The notes under the pieces were generated by a model. The model did no database searches. It saw nothing but the letters and a program-made list of their open reading frames with translations, and had not been told where the DNA came from. A stretch of DNA of 64,000 nt from Chersky-840 sp963764205. Lineage in GTDB: Bacteria > Actinomycetota > Acidimicrobiia > Acidimicrobiales > UBA8190. The translations under genes were made by a program, and so were the position numbers. Location of the stretch: positions 1,178,001 through 1,242,000 of the forward strand of contig CAVXRN010000006.1 of assembly GCA_963764205.1 (NCBI GenBank), in the 5' to 3' direction. This document shows, piece after piece, positions 25,339-33,381 of this stretch (positions within the stretch are counted from its first letter, which is position 1; each line of letters begins with the position of its first letter).

Positions 25339-26241
25339 TCAGGCGCCGCCAGCCACGAAGGCGGTGACGATGTAGCTGGCATGTCGGTCTAGATTGTTCC
25401 GAGCCCGGTCGTAGCGGGTGGTGGTCCTGGGATCGGCGTGGCGGGCGGCGATCTGCACGTCCCGGAGCGGCACCCCAGCATCGAGGGCGGCGGTTATGAA
25501 GCTGTGGCGCAGTGAGTGCGGGGAGATGTGTTTGGTCACCCCCGCTTGTTTCGCCAGCCGCCGCACGATCCGGGTGGCGGCGTGGCGGTTGAGGCGGTTG
25601 CCGGCCCGGGTGAGAAGAAGTGGCCCTGCCTTGCGTTCCCCGCCCGCCATGTCGACGGCACGGGCGACTCGGGGAGGAAGGGGGATGATGGCCAGCTTGG
25701 ACCCCTTGCCCAGGACCGTGACGGTCCGGTGCCCCCGCTCGAGCGAAAGGTCCTCCACATCGATGGAGCAGGCCTCAGATACCCGCAGGCCTAGCAGACC
25801 GAGCAGACAGGCAAGGGCGTGGTCGACCGGGCTCCCCGCCGCCCCCTGGGCCACGAAGGCACTGAGCTCCATGCGATCGAGACCCAACGTGGCGGACTCG
25901 GTGTCGATCTTCGGACGCCGGACGTACTCCGCCGGGGAGTGCGCGAGCAGCCCGTCCAGCACCGCGATGCGGTAGAAGCCGGCCACCGTGGACAGTCGCC
26001 GCCCGATGGTGGCCCGGGCCAGTCCTCGATCCTCCATGGCTCTCGCCCACAGCTCGACATGCCCACGCTTCACGGCAAAGACCTCGAGGTCCATCTGAGC
26101 GCACCAGGAGAAGAACTGGCGCAGGTCGGTGGCGTAGCTCGTCCTCGTGGGGCCCGAGTACCGGGCCAGGAAGCCAGCCACTGCCAGGCGGGCCTCGTCG
26201 AACAGGACCGCAGTCGGGCTGACGATCGTCGTTGTGGGCAT
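25339..26241 (-). CDS. XerC/D-like tyrosine recombinase
   Basis: 300 residues: an N-terminal core-binding domain (about 15-105; FLARYSGPTRTSYATDLRQFF) and a catalytic domain with Arg in LLGLRVSEACSI, Lys in VLGKGSKLAII, HSLRHSFI, ARHADPRT and the nucleophile Tyr in TTTRYDRAR. It lacks an arm-binding domain, unlike the element's main integrase. ATG follows a perfect AAGGAGG. It lies between inverted 15-base repeats, which could be its recombination sites or the ends of its own small mobile unit. Confidence 0.93.
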   Translation of the reverse strand: MPTTTIVSPTAVLFDEARLAVAGFLARYSGPTRTSYATDLRQFFSWCAQMDLEVFAVKRGHVELWARAMEDRGLARATIGRRLSTVAGFYRIAVLDGLLAHSPAEYVRRPKIDTESATLGLDRMELSAFVAQGAAGSPVDHALACLLGLLGLRVSEACSIDVEDLSLERGHRTVTVLGKGSKLAIIPLPPRVARAVDMAGGERKAGPLLLTRAGNRLNRHAATRIVRRLAKQAGVTKHISPHSLRHSFITAALDAGVPLRDVQIAARHADPRTTTRYDRARNNLDRHASYIVTAFVAGGA

Positions 26242-26376
26242 GGAAGAACCTCCTTGTTGGTGGTCCTTCCATTGCGCCTCTTGGGGCGCACTTCGTCGAT
26301 ACCGTGCGGTGCGCCCGTCGGCTTCTACGCCGAGAACCCCTCACCGGGGCGTGCGACGACTGCATTCGGCGGTGAT

Positions 26377-26391
26377 CGGGATCCCCGAGTA
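26377..26391 (-). repeat. 15-bp repeat copy 3 (inverted), right of the recombinase
   Basis: Reverse complement of copies 1 and 2. The shared block with copy 2 extends to 16 bases. Confidence 0.7.
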
Positions 26392-27407
26392 CCGCGCTGC
26401 CTTCGACCGCTACCCGTCTTGCCGATGAACCTGTCACCCGGTCGGGAGCGGCACTTCATCGTCGGTCCGAGGATCCACGCGCGCCGGGATCGCCTGGAGC
26501 ACGGATCCACCGGCTCGACATGCCTTCCATGCCTGCGACGAAGGCTCCTCAGGTCCAGCACGAACGGCTGGTGTCGCCAGATCCGTCGCCTAGGGATACC
26601 GACGGGCATTCATTGAGATCGCATTCGAGCGCTCAGTCAGGACTTCCACAGCCCTGCGGTGCTCAACTCCCAGTGCGCTGCAACGCTCGCATCGACACCG
26701 ATGCGCCATGCGGTCAGATCCACGACCGTGTAGTCGGAGGAACTCATGACCCACCTGTGTCTCAGATCTCGCGTCGAGCCGAACGATCCAGCGTGGCAGT
26801 GATTGTTCCCGGTCGGGCAGTCCAGGCATCGCATGGCGAGAGTCCGGTCTACTTCCACGGCCACACGGATGTCCTCGGTTGGCTGGCTCGCCAGCGACCA
26901 CGCACCGAAGGTCGCAGCGAGTCTCGAGAACAATGACCACTGGGCGAAGGTGGTCGAACACTGTTATCCGAGAGTAAGCTCGACGACAATGTCGTCGCTC
27001 CTGGGAGTCGGGTCCTGCGCCCCGGCCAGTGCCGGTCCCGAACGACGCGGCAGCCCGACGCGATCGCTCCTGGCGAACTGGGTGTCAGGCAGACGGGAGG
27101 GATCAGCGAGAATCTGCTCGGATCCGACCTACCGAGCGTCAAAAAGCCGTATATGCCGGTTCGGCGCGCCTTACGGAGCCGGCCCGACCAACCGCCACCG
27201 GCCGGGATCACCCGTTATCGGAGCGCCGCACGAGAGCCTCTGACCATGCGACCCTGCCAGTTCCTGCCCCCCTGCCCCATAGCCGGCCCAGGCTCAACCC
27301 GTCCGGAAACGCTCGCCGGGATGGATAAGTGGTAGAGGCTGCCGCCGACGAGTGCCATGCCTATGCTTGGCCCGCCGATGCGGTGGAACCCCGTCCGGGG
27401 TGTCGCG
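26392..27407. other. Gene-poor kilobase inside the element
   Basis: About 1 kb with no well-supported gene. The one frame with reasonable composition is the minus-strand one at 26637-26933, listed separately. The rest may be decayed cargo or non-coding DNA. Confidence 0.45.
26637..26933 (-). CDS. Possible hypothetical protein (98 aa)
   Basis: Frame with natural residue composition (DIRVAVEVDRTLAMRCLDCP; SSSDYTVVDLTAWRIGVDAS) in a region otherwise without genes. No good ribosome site and no known family. It may be a fragment. Confidence 0.3.
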   Translation of the reverse strand: MFSRLAATFGAWSLASQPTEDIRVAVEVDRTLAMRCLDCPTGNNHCHAGSFGSTRDLRHRWVMSSSDYTVVDLTAWRIGVDASVAAHWELSTAGLWKS

Positions 27408-27413
27408 TAGCCT
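27408..27413 (+). promoter_or_regulatory. Leaderless-type -10 (TAGCCT)
   Basis: TAGCCT, 7 bases, then GTG at 27421. Confidence 0.5.
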
Positions 27414-27420
27414 CGCCGGT

Positions 27421-27759
27421 GTGGCGAGTTCCCGGCTTCTCGACGACGCCCTCGACAAGGTGCTGACTTTCTGCAGCGCCAAGATCCCACATGAGCTGGC
27501 CGACGAAGCGTACCTGGAAGTCACGACCACCGAGAACTCGCTCTCGATCCATGAGTGCCGCCTTGTGGCGCAGGGCCTGCCGAGCCAGTGGACCAACACA
27601 CCCGTCGCCCAGCTCCGCCACGAGGGCGGCGGCTGGACGCTGTACTTCGGCGACCGCTATGGCCGCTGGACTTACTACGATGACCTCGAGCCCGCACAGT
27701 CCATCGACGCTGTCATCGCAGAGCTCAAGGTCGACCCGACCTCGGTGTTCTGGGGCTGA
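27421..27759 (+). CDS. DUF3024 family protein (112 aa)
   Basis: Small soluble protein resembling DUF3024: LLDDALDKVLTFCSAKIP, ECRLVAQGLPSQWTNTPVAQ, GWTLYFGDRYGRWTYYD and a C-terminal VDPTSVFWG. The family has no known function. The GTG start is fixed by the TAGCCT -10 seven bases upstream. The next gene follows after 19 bases but has its own leaderless-type promoter inside that gap. Confidence 0.78.
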   Translation: MASSRLLDDALDKVLTFCSAKIPHELADEAYLEVTTTENSLSIHECRLVAQGLPSQWTNTPVAQLRHEGGGWTLYFGDRYGRWTYYDDLEPAQSIDAVIAELKVDPTSVFWG

Positions 27760-27767
27760 CGCAGGGG

Positions 27768-27773
27768 TACCGT
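27768..27773 (+). promoter_or_regulatory. Leaderless-type -10 (TACCGT)
   Basis: TACCGT, 5 bases, then GTG at 27779. Confidence 0.5.
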
Positions 27774-27778
27774 TGGCC

Positions 27779-28288
27779 GTGACCGACGCCCAACGGCTGG
27801 CCTTTGCCTGTCCACCCGGTCAAGGGGAGTGGGACGACATCGACCTGGGTCTTCTCGACCCGGCCGATGAGGACGAACGGCGAATGCTGATCGAGGCGGA
27901 GCACCCCGAGTTCCGAGAGGCCAGCGAAGACGACGTTGACGAGATTCACCTCGGTGGCAGGGTCGTGAGTCCCAATCTCCACATCGCCATGCACGAGATT
28001 GTCGCCAACCAACTGTGGGCTGACGAACCGCCCGAGGTCTGGCAGACAGCCCAGAGGCTGACGGCAGCGGGGTACGACCGCCACGAGGTGCTCCACATGC
28101 TGGGTTCGGTCGTGGCCGGGGAGGTGTGGAGGGCGTTGGCGGGTGACGCACACGACATCGAACGGATGAGGTCCGAGTTGGCCGCCCTACGGGAGAGTTG
28201 GGAGAGCTGGCGTGACGAGGCGCCGCTCGAGCGGAGTCGCAACCGGGCTGAACGGCGCGCCGAGGAGCGCCGTCGGCACACCCGCTGA
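27779..28288 (+). CDS. DUF1841-like protein (169 aa)
   Basis: The middle (SPNLHIAMHEIVANQLWADE...) and the HEVLHMLGSVVAGEVWRAL segment resemble DUF1841, with paired His residues that could bind a metal. The N-terminus is acidic (DDIDLGLLDPADEDERRMLI), and the C-terminus is a highly charged, Arg/Glu-rich helix. Function unknown. GTG start from the leaderless promoter. It follows the DUF3024 gene. Confidence 0.7.
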   Translation: MTDAQRLAFACPPGQGEWDDIDLGLLDPADEDERRMLIEAEHPEFREASEDDVDEIHLGGRVVSPNLHIAMHEIVANQLWADEPPEVWQTAQRLTAAGYDRHEVLHMLGSVVAGEVWRALAGDAHDIERMRSELAALRESWESWRDEAPLERSRNRAERRAEERRRHTR

Positions 28289-28660
28289 GGCTTCACCGCC
28301 TTCAATACCGCCGTGCGCTTTCTTCGAAAATCAACTCGAAGATGTGTCCTCCTTCTTGTCCTACAAACACCTGGCACTGGTCGGAATGGCCGACACGACC
28401 CGGCACGGCACGACGGGCGGACAGCGTTCGATGGACATCGACTCCGGACCCATAAGCCGGAACGACACCGTCTTCGAGGCCAACCTTCCAGGAGGGCTCG
28501 TCGACGCATTCTCATCCCAACTCGCGTCCCAACAATTCGGTGTCAGCACGTCGCCATACGTCGCACTCGCGTCGGTGACACCAGCCTGACAACCACTGTG
28601 GCCTGGGATAATGCGACGAGCTGCGACGAACTGCGTCACGCTGCTCCTACCTTGAACGTC
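28289..28660. other. Right end of the element, no clear gene
   Basis: About 370 bases before attR. A possible short frame (ATG at 28386 to 28589, 67 codons) has passable composition but no start signals or family. Otherwise nothing recognised. Confidence 0.4.
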
Positions 28661-28703
28661 CTTACAACCAGCAGGTCGGGGGTTCGAGTCCCTCAGCGCC
28701 CAC
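28661..28703 (+). repeat. attR: 43-bp tRNA-Val 3' repeat
   Basis: Exact copy of 14571-14613. Here it is not attached to a tRNA 5' half. It is the original 3' end of the tRNA-Val gene, displaced by the insertion. Confidence 0.93.
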
Positions 28704-28809
28704 TGATTCGACACCTTGGCGCACCCTCGGAATCACTGTCGGGCCGTCGTCATCGAGCGGTTGGCCCAGTGCGTGGGGACGCGGACGAATGGCACGGAGC
28801 GACTCCCTC

Positions 28810-30139
28810 TCAAGACTGAACCCCGAACAGCTTCCAGGACCCCGGCACGCCTTTGAGCTCGTGTTCGCCACGGTCGTCGAATTCGATACCCGAACCCGCC
28901 ACGAGATCCTTGACCCATGGCCGACACCAGGATCTCCCCCGGCGACGCCAGTGCACCCACTCGTGCCGCGACGTGCACGGCCAGTCCTCCGAGATCATCG
29001 CCTCGAACTTCACATTCGCCCGTGTGCAGCCCCATCCGGAGATCGACACCCAGCTTGCTCGTGGCCTCACCGATGGCCTGAGCGCACCGGATGGCGCGAG
29101 CGGGGCCGTCGAAAGAGGCCACGAACCCGTCACCGGTGGTATTGATCTCCCTCCCACGGAATCGGCGGAGTTGTTCTCGCACGGTTCGATCGTGAGTGTC
29201 CAGGAGCGAGCGCCAGCGCTGGTCGCCCAACGATGCGGCGCGCGCGGTGGAACCGACGATGTCGGTGATCAGGACGGTGGTGAGGATCCGATCGACCTCG
29301 ATGTCCGGTCGATCGCCGGTCAAGAATTCGATGACGCGTGCGTTCGTCTCGTCATCAGGCGGACCCAGGTCGCCACCCGGTAATTCCATGAAGGTCGCCC
29401 CACTGATGTGCTCGGCAAGGTATCGGCCGTACTCGATCGACAAGAGCGGGTTGTCCTTGACATGGAGGATCAGGGTCGGGGCGTACACGAGCGGGAGTGC
29501 CTGACGGACGTCGACGTTTCGGAAAAAGTAGTCGTACTTGGCGGCGACGGTCCGAGGTGTTGCCGAGGCGCGGTTCATCATCGCCCCCCAGCGATTCCAC
29601 TCAGCGTCGTCGGCGCGACCTGGAATCGAGAGACACATGAATTCCTCAGTTCCCCACGTCGTCGCCAAGATGTCAACGACGGCATCGACAGCCTCGGGCG
29701 AAGCTCCAATCGGGTAATCGTCGTCTTCCAGGTATCGCGCCGTGGTGTTGAGGAGAACGAGGGCGCTCACACGCTCAGGGTGCATGGCGGCAAACAGGAT
29801 GGCGATCGGACCTGTGTCGAGCGTGGCCATGATGGCCGTCCTGGTCGATCCGGCTGCCTCCAGGACGGCCGTCATGTCCTCGGTCAACTCCTCCCAGGTG
29901 GGCATGGCATTGAGAGCAACCGGATCGGAGGCGCCCGTACCGCGGCGATCAAAGACCATGAGCCTCGTAAATGAGGCCAACTGCGTGAGGCGCCGGGCGC
30001 GCGATTCCTCCGACCAGAAGAGGTCGATGTGGCCTCCCAGGCCATAACACCAAAGGAGATCGAGGGGACCGTCGCCCATGACCTTATAGGCGACGGCGGA
30101 TTCGCCCACTGCGGCATATCGGGTCTCGGGAGGCTCCAT
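28810..30139 (-). pseudogene. Alpha/beta hydrolase-adenylate/guanylate cyclase fusion, frameshifted
   Basis: N-terminal alpha/beta-hydrolase-like domain (about 1-280; MVFDRRGTGASDP, ALVLLNTTARYL) fused to a class III cyclase domain (ILTTVLITDIVGSTARAASL, INTTGDGFVASFDGPARAI, GVDLRMGLHTGECE). ATG at 30139 matches the family start (MEPPETRYA). In the starting frame the end becomes Arg-rich and runs to 28733. From the CCC at 28914-28916 the neighbouring frame gives the normal family ending (VKDLVAGSGIEFDDRGEHEL...KLFGVQS) with stop at 28810. One extra base there explains it. Such proteins make cyclic nucleotides or act as sensors. Confidence 0.85.
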
Positions 30140-30309
30140 GGCTACCCACGCACCTAAGGACAGCCATTCTCGAGCCCTGTCCCCCGAGGCAAGACCCACC
30201 CGGAGGAATTGGCGGCTCATGCGTTTCGTGGCCAACAAGCGTCGTGCGCGTCGCAGTCCTGCATGAGCACGTTTCGTTGGCCCGGGCGAGTCCAACGGTG
30301 GTCGACGGC

Positions 30310-30315
30310 TACTCT
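30310..30315 (+). promoter_or_regulatory. Leaderless-type -10 (TACTCT)
   Basis: TACTCT, 6 bases, then GTG at 30322. Confidence 0.45.
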
Positions 30316-30321
30316 TTCTCT

Positions 30322-30588
30322 GTGAGCAGCCATCGAGTGCCCGGCGGCGTGGTGCACAAGCTCCCGGCCGACCTTCGCACTGCGCTCATCGGCAACCGCA
30401 CGGCACTCGATGCGTGGGAGGACATCACACCTCTGGCCCGCAACGAGTTCATCTGCTGGGTCGAGGACGCCAAGCAGGACAAGACTCGAGCGCGCCGCAT
30501 ACGCCGGACCCAGGAGGAACTGGAGGAAGGCCAGCGTCGACCCTGCTGCTGGCCGGGGTGCACGCACCGGGAGCGCAACGGCAGATAG
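30322..30588 (+). CDS. YdeI/OmpD-associated family protein (88 aa)
   Basis: Stand-alone YdeI-type C-terminal domain: VPADLR-like start (KLPADLRTALIGNRTALDAW), then LARNEFICWVEDAKQDKTRA and RRIRRTQEELEEGQRRPCCW with two adjacent Cys. Longer homologues are linked to peptide or bacteriocin resistance. The stand-alone actinobacterial form has no known role. The GTG start is set by the TACTCT -10. Confidence 0.82.
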   Translation: MSSHRVPGGVVHKLPADLRTALIGNRTALDAWEDITPLARNEFICWVEDAKQDKTRARRIRRTQEELEEGQRRPCCWPGCTHRERNGR

Positions 30589-30630
30589 CGCGCCGCGCAG
30601 GAGCGCCCAATGGAGCTCTGCCGGCTGGCC

Positions 30631-31605
30631 TCAGTGTTCGATCAGACGCATCTGCTCTTCGTTGTGGTGGTCGCCGGCCACGGGGGTGAGCTTGGCGAGG
30701 CGCTGGAGTTGCTCAGAGCTCAGTTCGACGTCGTCGGCACCGACGTTCTCCTCGATGCGCGACACCCGTTTCGTTCCCGGGATCGGGGCGATGTCGTGAC
30801 CCTGAGCGAGCAGCCAGGCCAACGAGACCTGCGCCGAGGTGCACCCGACCTCGTCGGCTATGGATCGAACTTCGTCCGCGCTGCTCAGATTGTGCTCGAA
30901 GTTTGCCCCGGTGAAGCGCGGGTTCGTCCTGCGAAAGTCGGTGGCCGCCAGGTCGTCGATCGAGCGCACCGTTCCCGTCAGCATGCCGCGGCCCAAGGGC
31001 GAGTAGGCCACGAAGCCGATGCCCAGCTCTCGGAGCACGGGCAGCGCCCTCGTCTCGGGGTCCCGGGTCCACAACGAGTACTCGGATTGCAGAGCAGTGA
31101 TCGGGTGCACGGCATGAGCTCGGCGAATGGTGTCGGGGCCCGCTTCCGAGAGGCCGATGTACCGGACCTTGCCCTCGGTGACGAGCTCGGCGAGCGCACC
31201 CACGGTGTCCTCGATCGGCACCTTCGGGTCGACCCGGTGTTGGTAGTACAGGTCGATGTGGTCCACGCTGAGTCGCTGCAGGGACCCCTCCAGGGCAGTG
31301 CGGATGTTCGCGGGCGAGCTGTCGGGGGGGCGGCCACCCTCGGCATGGGAGATCAGCCCGAACTTGGTCGCGAGCACCACCTGCTCGCGCCGCCCGGCGA
31401 TGGCTTGGCCCACGAGTTGCTCGTTGACGTACGGCCCGTAGACCTCGGCGGTGTCGATCAGAGTCACCCCGAGGTCGAGCGCTCGGTGGATGGTCCGGAT
31501 GGACTCGGCGTCGTCCGAGCCGGCCCCGGTGTAGGCGGTGGACATGCCCATGGTCCCGAGACCGATGCGGGAGACCTCGAGGGCCCCCAAATTGATGTGC
31601 TTCAT
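30631..31605 (-). CDS. Aldo/keto reductase
   Basis: 324 residues, AKR superfamily TIM barrel (NADPH-dependent carbonyl reductase). The catalytic tetrad is visible as Asp in LIDTAEVYG, Tyr in the same motif, Lys in LATKFGL and His in LYYQHRVDP. The NADP-binding C-terminal segment IPGTKRVSRIEENV is present. ATG at 31605 follows AAGGAG by about 10 bases; GTG two codons upstream is the alternative. The specific substrate is unknown. Confidence 0.95.
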   Translation of the reverse strand: MKHINLGALEVSRIGLGTMGMSTAYTGAGSDDAESIRTIHRALDLGVTLIDTAEVYGPYVNEQLVGQAIAGRREQVVLATKFGLISHAEGGRPPDSSPANIRTALEGSLQRLSVDHIDLYYQHRVDPKVPIEDTVGALAELVTEGKVRYIGLSEAGPDTIRRAHAVHPITALQSEYSLWTRDPETRALPVLRELGIGFVAYSPLGRGMLTGTVRSIDDLAATDFRRTNPRFTGANFEHNLSSADEVRSIADEVGCTSAQVSLAWLLAQGHDIAPIPGTKRVSRIEENVGADDVELSSEQLQRLAKLTPVAGDHHNEEQMRLIEH

Positions 31606-31812
31606 CGTCACCACGCTCCTTCGTGCATCCTGTGATTGTGGAGCAGCGCACGCCGGCTTGCAGGGGAATACCTTCGGGAGTCTGACCACTGGACGGGGTC
31701 ATCTTGCCTCGTTCCGCGACCCCGTCGGCTGGCGCCGTCCACCGGTCAGTCGCCGGTGCAAGTTCTCGACCTCCCGCGGTGCCGTCAGCGTCGAGAAGAC
31801 CAGGAGGCTGCC

Positions 31813-31914
31813 ATGGCCAAGGCGTTCCGAGGCACGATCAATGTCGACATCACGGAGTCGACGTCCGACTGGGGACCGTACACGCAGCCGATCGCTCCCG
31901 ACGGCTCAACCAAT
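31813..31914 (+). pseudogene. Arylsulfatase N-terminal remnant
   Basis: ATG with a good AGGAGG (31802-31807) opens a frame starting MAKAFRGTINVDITEST and continuing to PDGSTN. This matches the N-terminus of large actinobacterial arylsulfatases (MAKxFRGTINVDIxxS...). The match stops after about 34 residues, before the catalytic Cys/Ser motif, and no later part of a sulfatase follows. A deletion has left the first 100 bases with an intact ribosome site. Confidence 0.6.
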
Positions 31915-31945
31915 AGCAGCCGCCACGATCGTATGCGGCCTTCTA

Positions 31946-32182
31946 TCAATCTTCAGGCAGCGCAGCGAAGTCACGCTTCATGTTCCTGTACCACCCCATT
32001 CCCGATATGGGATGTTTCCACCTGCCCTTCATGCTCTGCAGGGCGTCCTGGTGGGTGTCGTCTCCGCTCGCGACCATCTCTTTCAGGTGGCCGTCTTGCG
32101 CTTTTATCACCTCGTCAGCCGTATCTCCACGAAGCGGGAGCTCACACGGTCCACCCATTTGCTTGCAGGTCATCGTTTTCAT
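31946..32182 (-). CDS. DUF1059 family protein (78 aa)
   Basis: Small protein with the DUF1059 pattern: MKTMTCKQMGGPCELPLRGD, then TADEVIKAQDGHLKEMV and a C-terminal KGRWKHPISGMGWYRNM. The two N-terminal Cys and the His residues may bind metal. Role unknown. Confidence 0.82.
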   Translation of the reverse strand: MKTMTCKQMGGPCELPLRGDTADEVIKAQDGHLKEMVASGDDTHQDALQSMKGRWKHPISGMGWYRNMKRDFAALPED

Positions 32183-32238
32183 GCGCTGTACGGCCTTTCA
32201 TCGAAGACGTCCGTGGCGGTCCACGGCGTCGATATGAG

Positions 32239-32637
32239 TCAGGCCTGGGCGATGCGGACGAGGTTGCCCGAGGGGTCGCGGAATGCGCAGTCGCGTACTC
32301 CCCAGGGCTGGGCCGCCGGCTCCTGGAGTACCTCGGCGCCCGATGCCCTGACCTTCTCGAAGGTGGCATCGAGGTCGTCGGAGCGGAAGATCGCGGCCTG
32401 GAGCGACCCTTGCGTCATGAGTGACTGCAGAGCGTCACCCTCGGCCTGGGAACGACCGCCGTGCGGCTGGAACAGCACGATGTCGACGTTCTGCGCCGGG
32501 GCGCCGACGGTGACCCAGCGGAAGCCCTCGGACGAGACGTCGGTACGAACCTCAAGACCGAGCGCGTCGCGGTAGAAGCCGAGCGCGGCGTCGGGGTCCT
32601 GGACGGGGATGAACATGGCTGAGATGGTGACTGTCAT
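32239..32637 (-). CDS. VOC family (glyoxalase/bleomycin-resistance-like) protein
   Basis: 132 residues with the paired beta-alpha-beta-beta-beta modules: MFIPVQDPDAALGFYRDALG, QNVDIVLFQPHGG, AIFRSDDLDATFEKVRASGA and CAFRDPSGNLVRIAQ. It may act as a metal-dependent lyase, dioxygenase or drug-binding protein. It lies 81 bases downstream of an AraC gene, a pairing common in actinobacteria, and is probably in the same transcript. Confidence 0.9.
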   Translation of the reverse strand: MTVTISAMFIPVQDPDAALGFYRDALGLEVRTDVSSEGFRWVTVGAPAQNVDIVLFQPHGGRSQAEGDALQSLMTQGSLQAAIFRSDDLDATFEKVRASGAEVLQEPAAQPWGVRDCAFRDPSGNLVRIAQA

Positions 32638-32718
32638 GCCATGACTGTAGGAGCACGGACCCGTCCACTGCTTCTCCGATTCTGCTCGGTGCCGGGTCGG
32701 GTGGTCAGGTGGACAGCT

Positions 32719-33129
32719 TCAGACGGTGACCGCGGTTCGCCGCGGGCGAGTCCCGAACATGCTCACGCACGACGGAAGAGCCTCGAGGTGACGATGATCG
32801 CGCCCGCCGTACTGCGACGGCGACATCCCGACGATTTCCGTGAAGCGCGAGCTGAACGAGCCGAGCGACGTGCAGCCCACGGCAATGCAGGTGTCGGTGA
32901 CCGACTTCCCCTGACGCAGAAGCGCCTTGGCCCGCTCTATCCGGCGAGTCATGAGATAGGAGTAGGGGGTCTCACCATATGCCGCCCGGAACTTGCGCGA
33001 GAAGTGGGCGGGCGACATGCACGCGGTACGCGCCATAGCCGGGACGTCGAGGGGCTCCGCATAATCGCGGTCCATGAGGTCGCGCGCCCGACGTAGATGC
33101 ACGAGGTCGGCGATCTCCTCCGGCGTCAT
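32719..33129 (-). CDS. AraC-family transcriptional regulator (136 aa)
   Basis: Essentially only the double-HTH DNA-binding domain of AraC: LDVPAMARTACMSPAHFSRKF for the first helix-turn-helix and SVTDTCIAVGCTSLGSFSSRF for the second, then VGMSPSQYGGRDHR. No separate ligand-binding domain. ATG at 33129 has TACCGT 7 bases upstream (leaderless). Likely controls itself and the VOC gene downstream. Confidence 0.9.
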   Translation of the reverse strand: MTPEEIADLVHLRRARDLMDRDYAEPLDVPAMARTACMSPAHFSRKFRAAYGETPYSYLMTRRIERAKALLRQGKSVTDTCIAVGCTSLGSFSSRFTEIVGMSPSQYGGRDHRHLEALPSCVSMFGTRPRRTAVTV

Positions 33130-33136
33130 GGCGGAT

Positions 33137-33142
33137 ACGGTA
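33137..33142 (-). promoter_or_regulatory. Leaderless-type -10 (TACCGT) of the AraC gene
   Basis: Minus-strand TACCGT, 7 bases before the ATG at 33129. Confidence 0.5.
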
Positions 33143-33381
33143 CCGGACAAAGGGCCCCCTTTTGGGCGCTCCCTCAGGCCTCGGGAGTCGCTCTGACCGC
33201 CTGCAATGCGGTCTGGGAGCGTGCGAAGCCGGGAGGTCGGCAGCCACACGGGGTCGGTCGCCACGTCGACGCCCAGTGGTCGGGGCGGATCTTCACCTGA
33301 CCGGTGCGCACCACGGTTACCCTGCGAATCGGGTTGCTCGTGTGCATCTTCGGTTCGTCTCGGTTCTCAGACGACTGCTGC

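Larger units (their letters stand above)
14571..28703. mobile_element. Integrative mobilizable element inserted in tRNA-Val(TAC), 14.1 kb
   Basis: Bounded by the 43-bp direct repeat. The tyrosine integrase lies immediately inside attL, followed by an excisionase-like HTH gene, a VapBC-type pair, repeat-rich DNA and a MobF relaxase. There is no visible VirB/VirD4-type, FtsK/TraB-type or replication-initiator gene, which argues for mobilizable rather than self-transmissible. Cargo: SDR, P450, membrane proteins, DUF3024 and DUF1841. An IS30 element and a second tyrosine recombinase sit within it. Several genes are decayed, so mobility may be lost. Confidence 0.88.

Noticed and set aside
14731..28300. 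Replication initiator or FtsK/TraB translocase that would make the element self-transmissible
   Set aside because: I found no frame with their motifs; the only Walker A ATPase is the helicase half of the relaxase.
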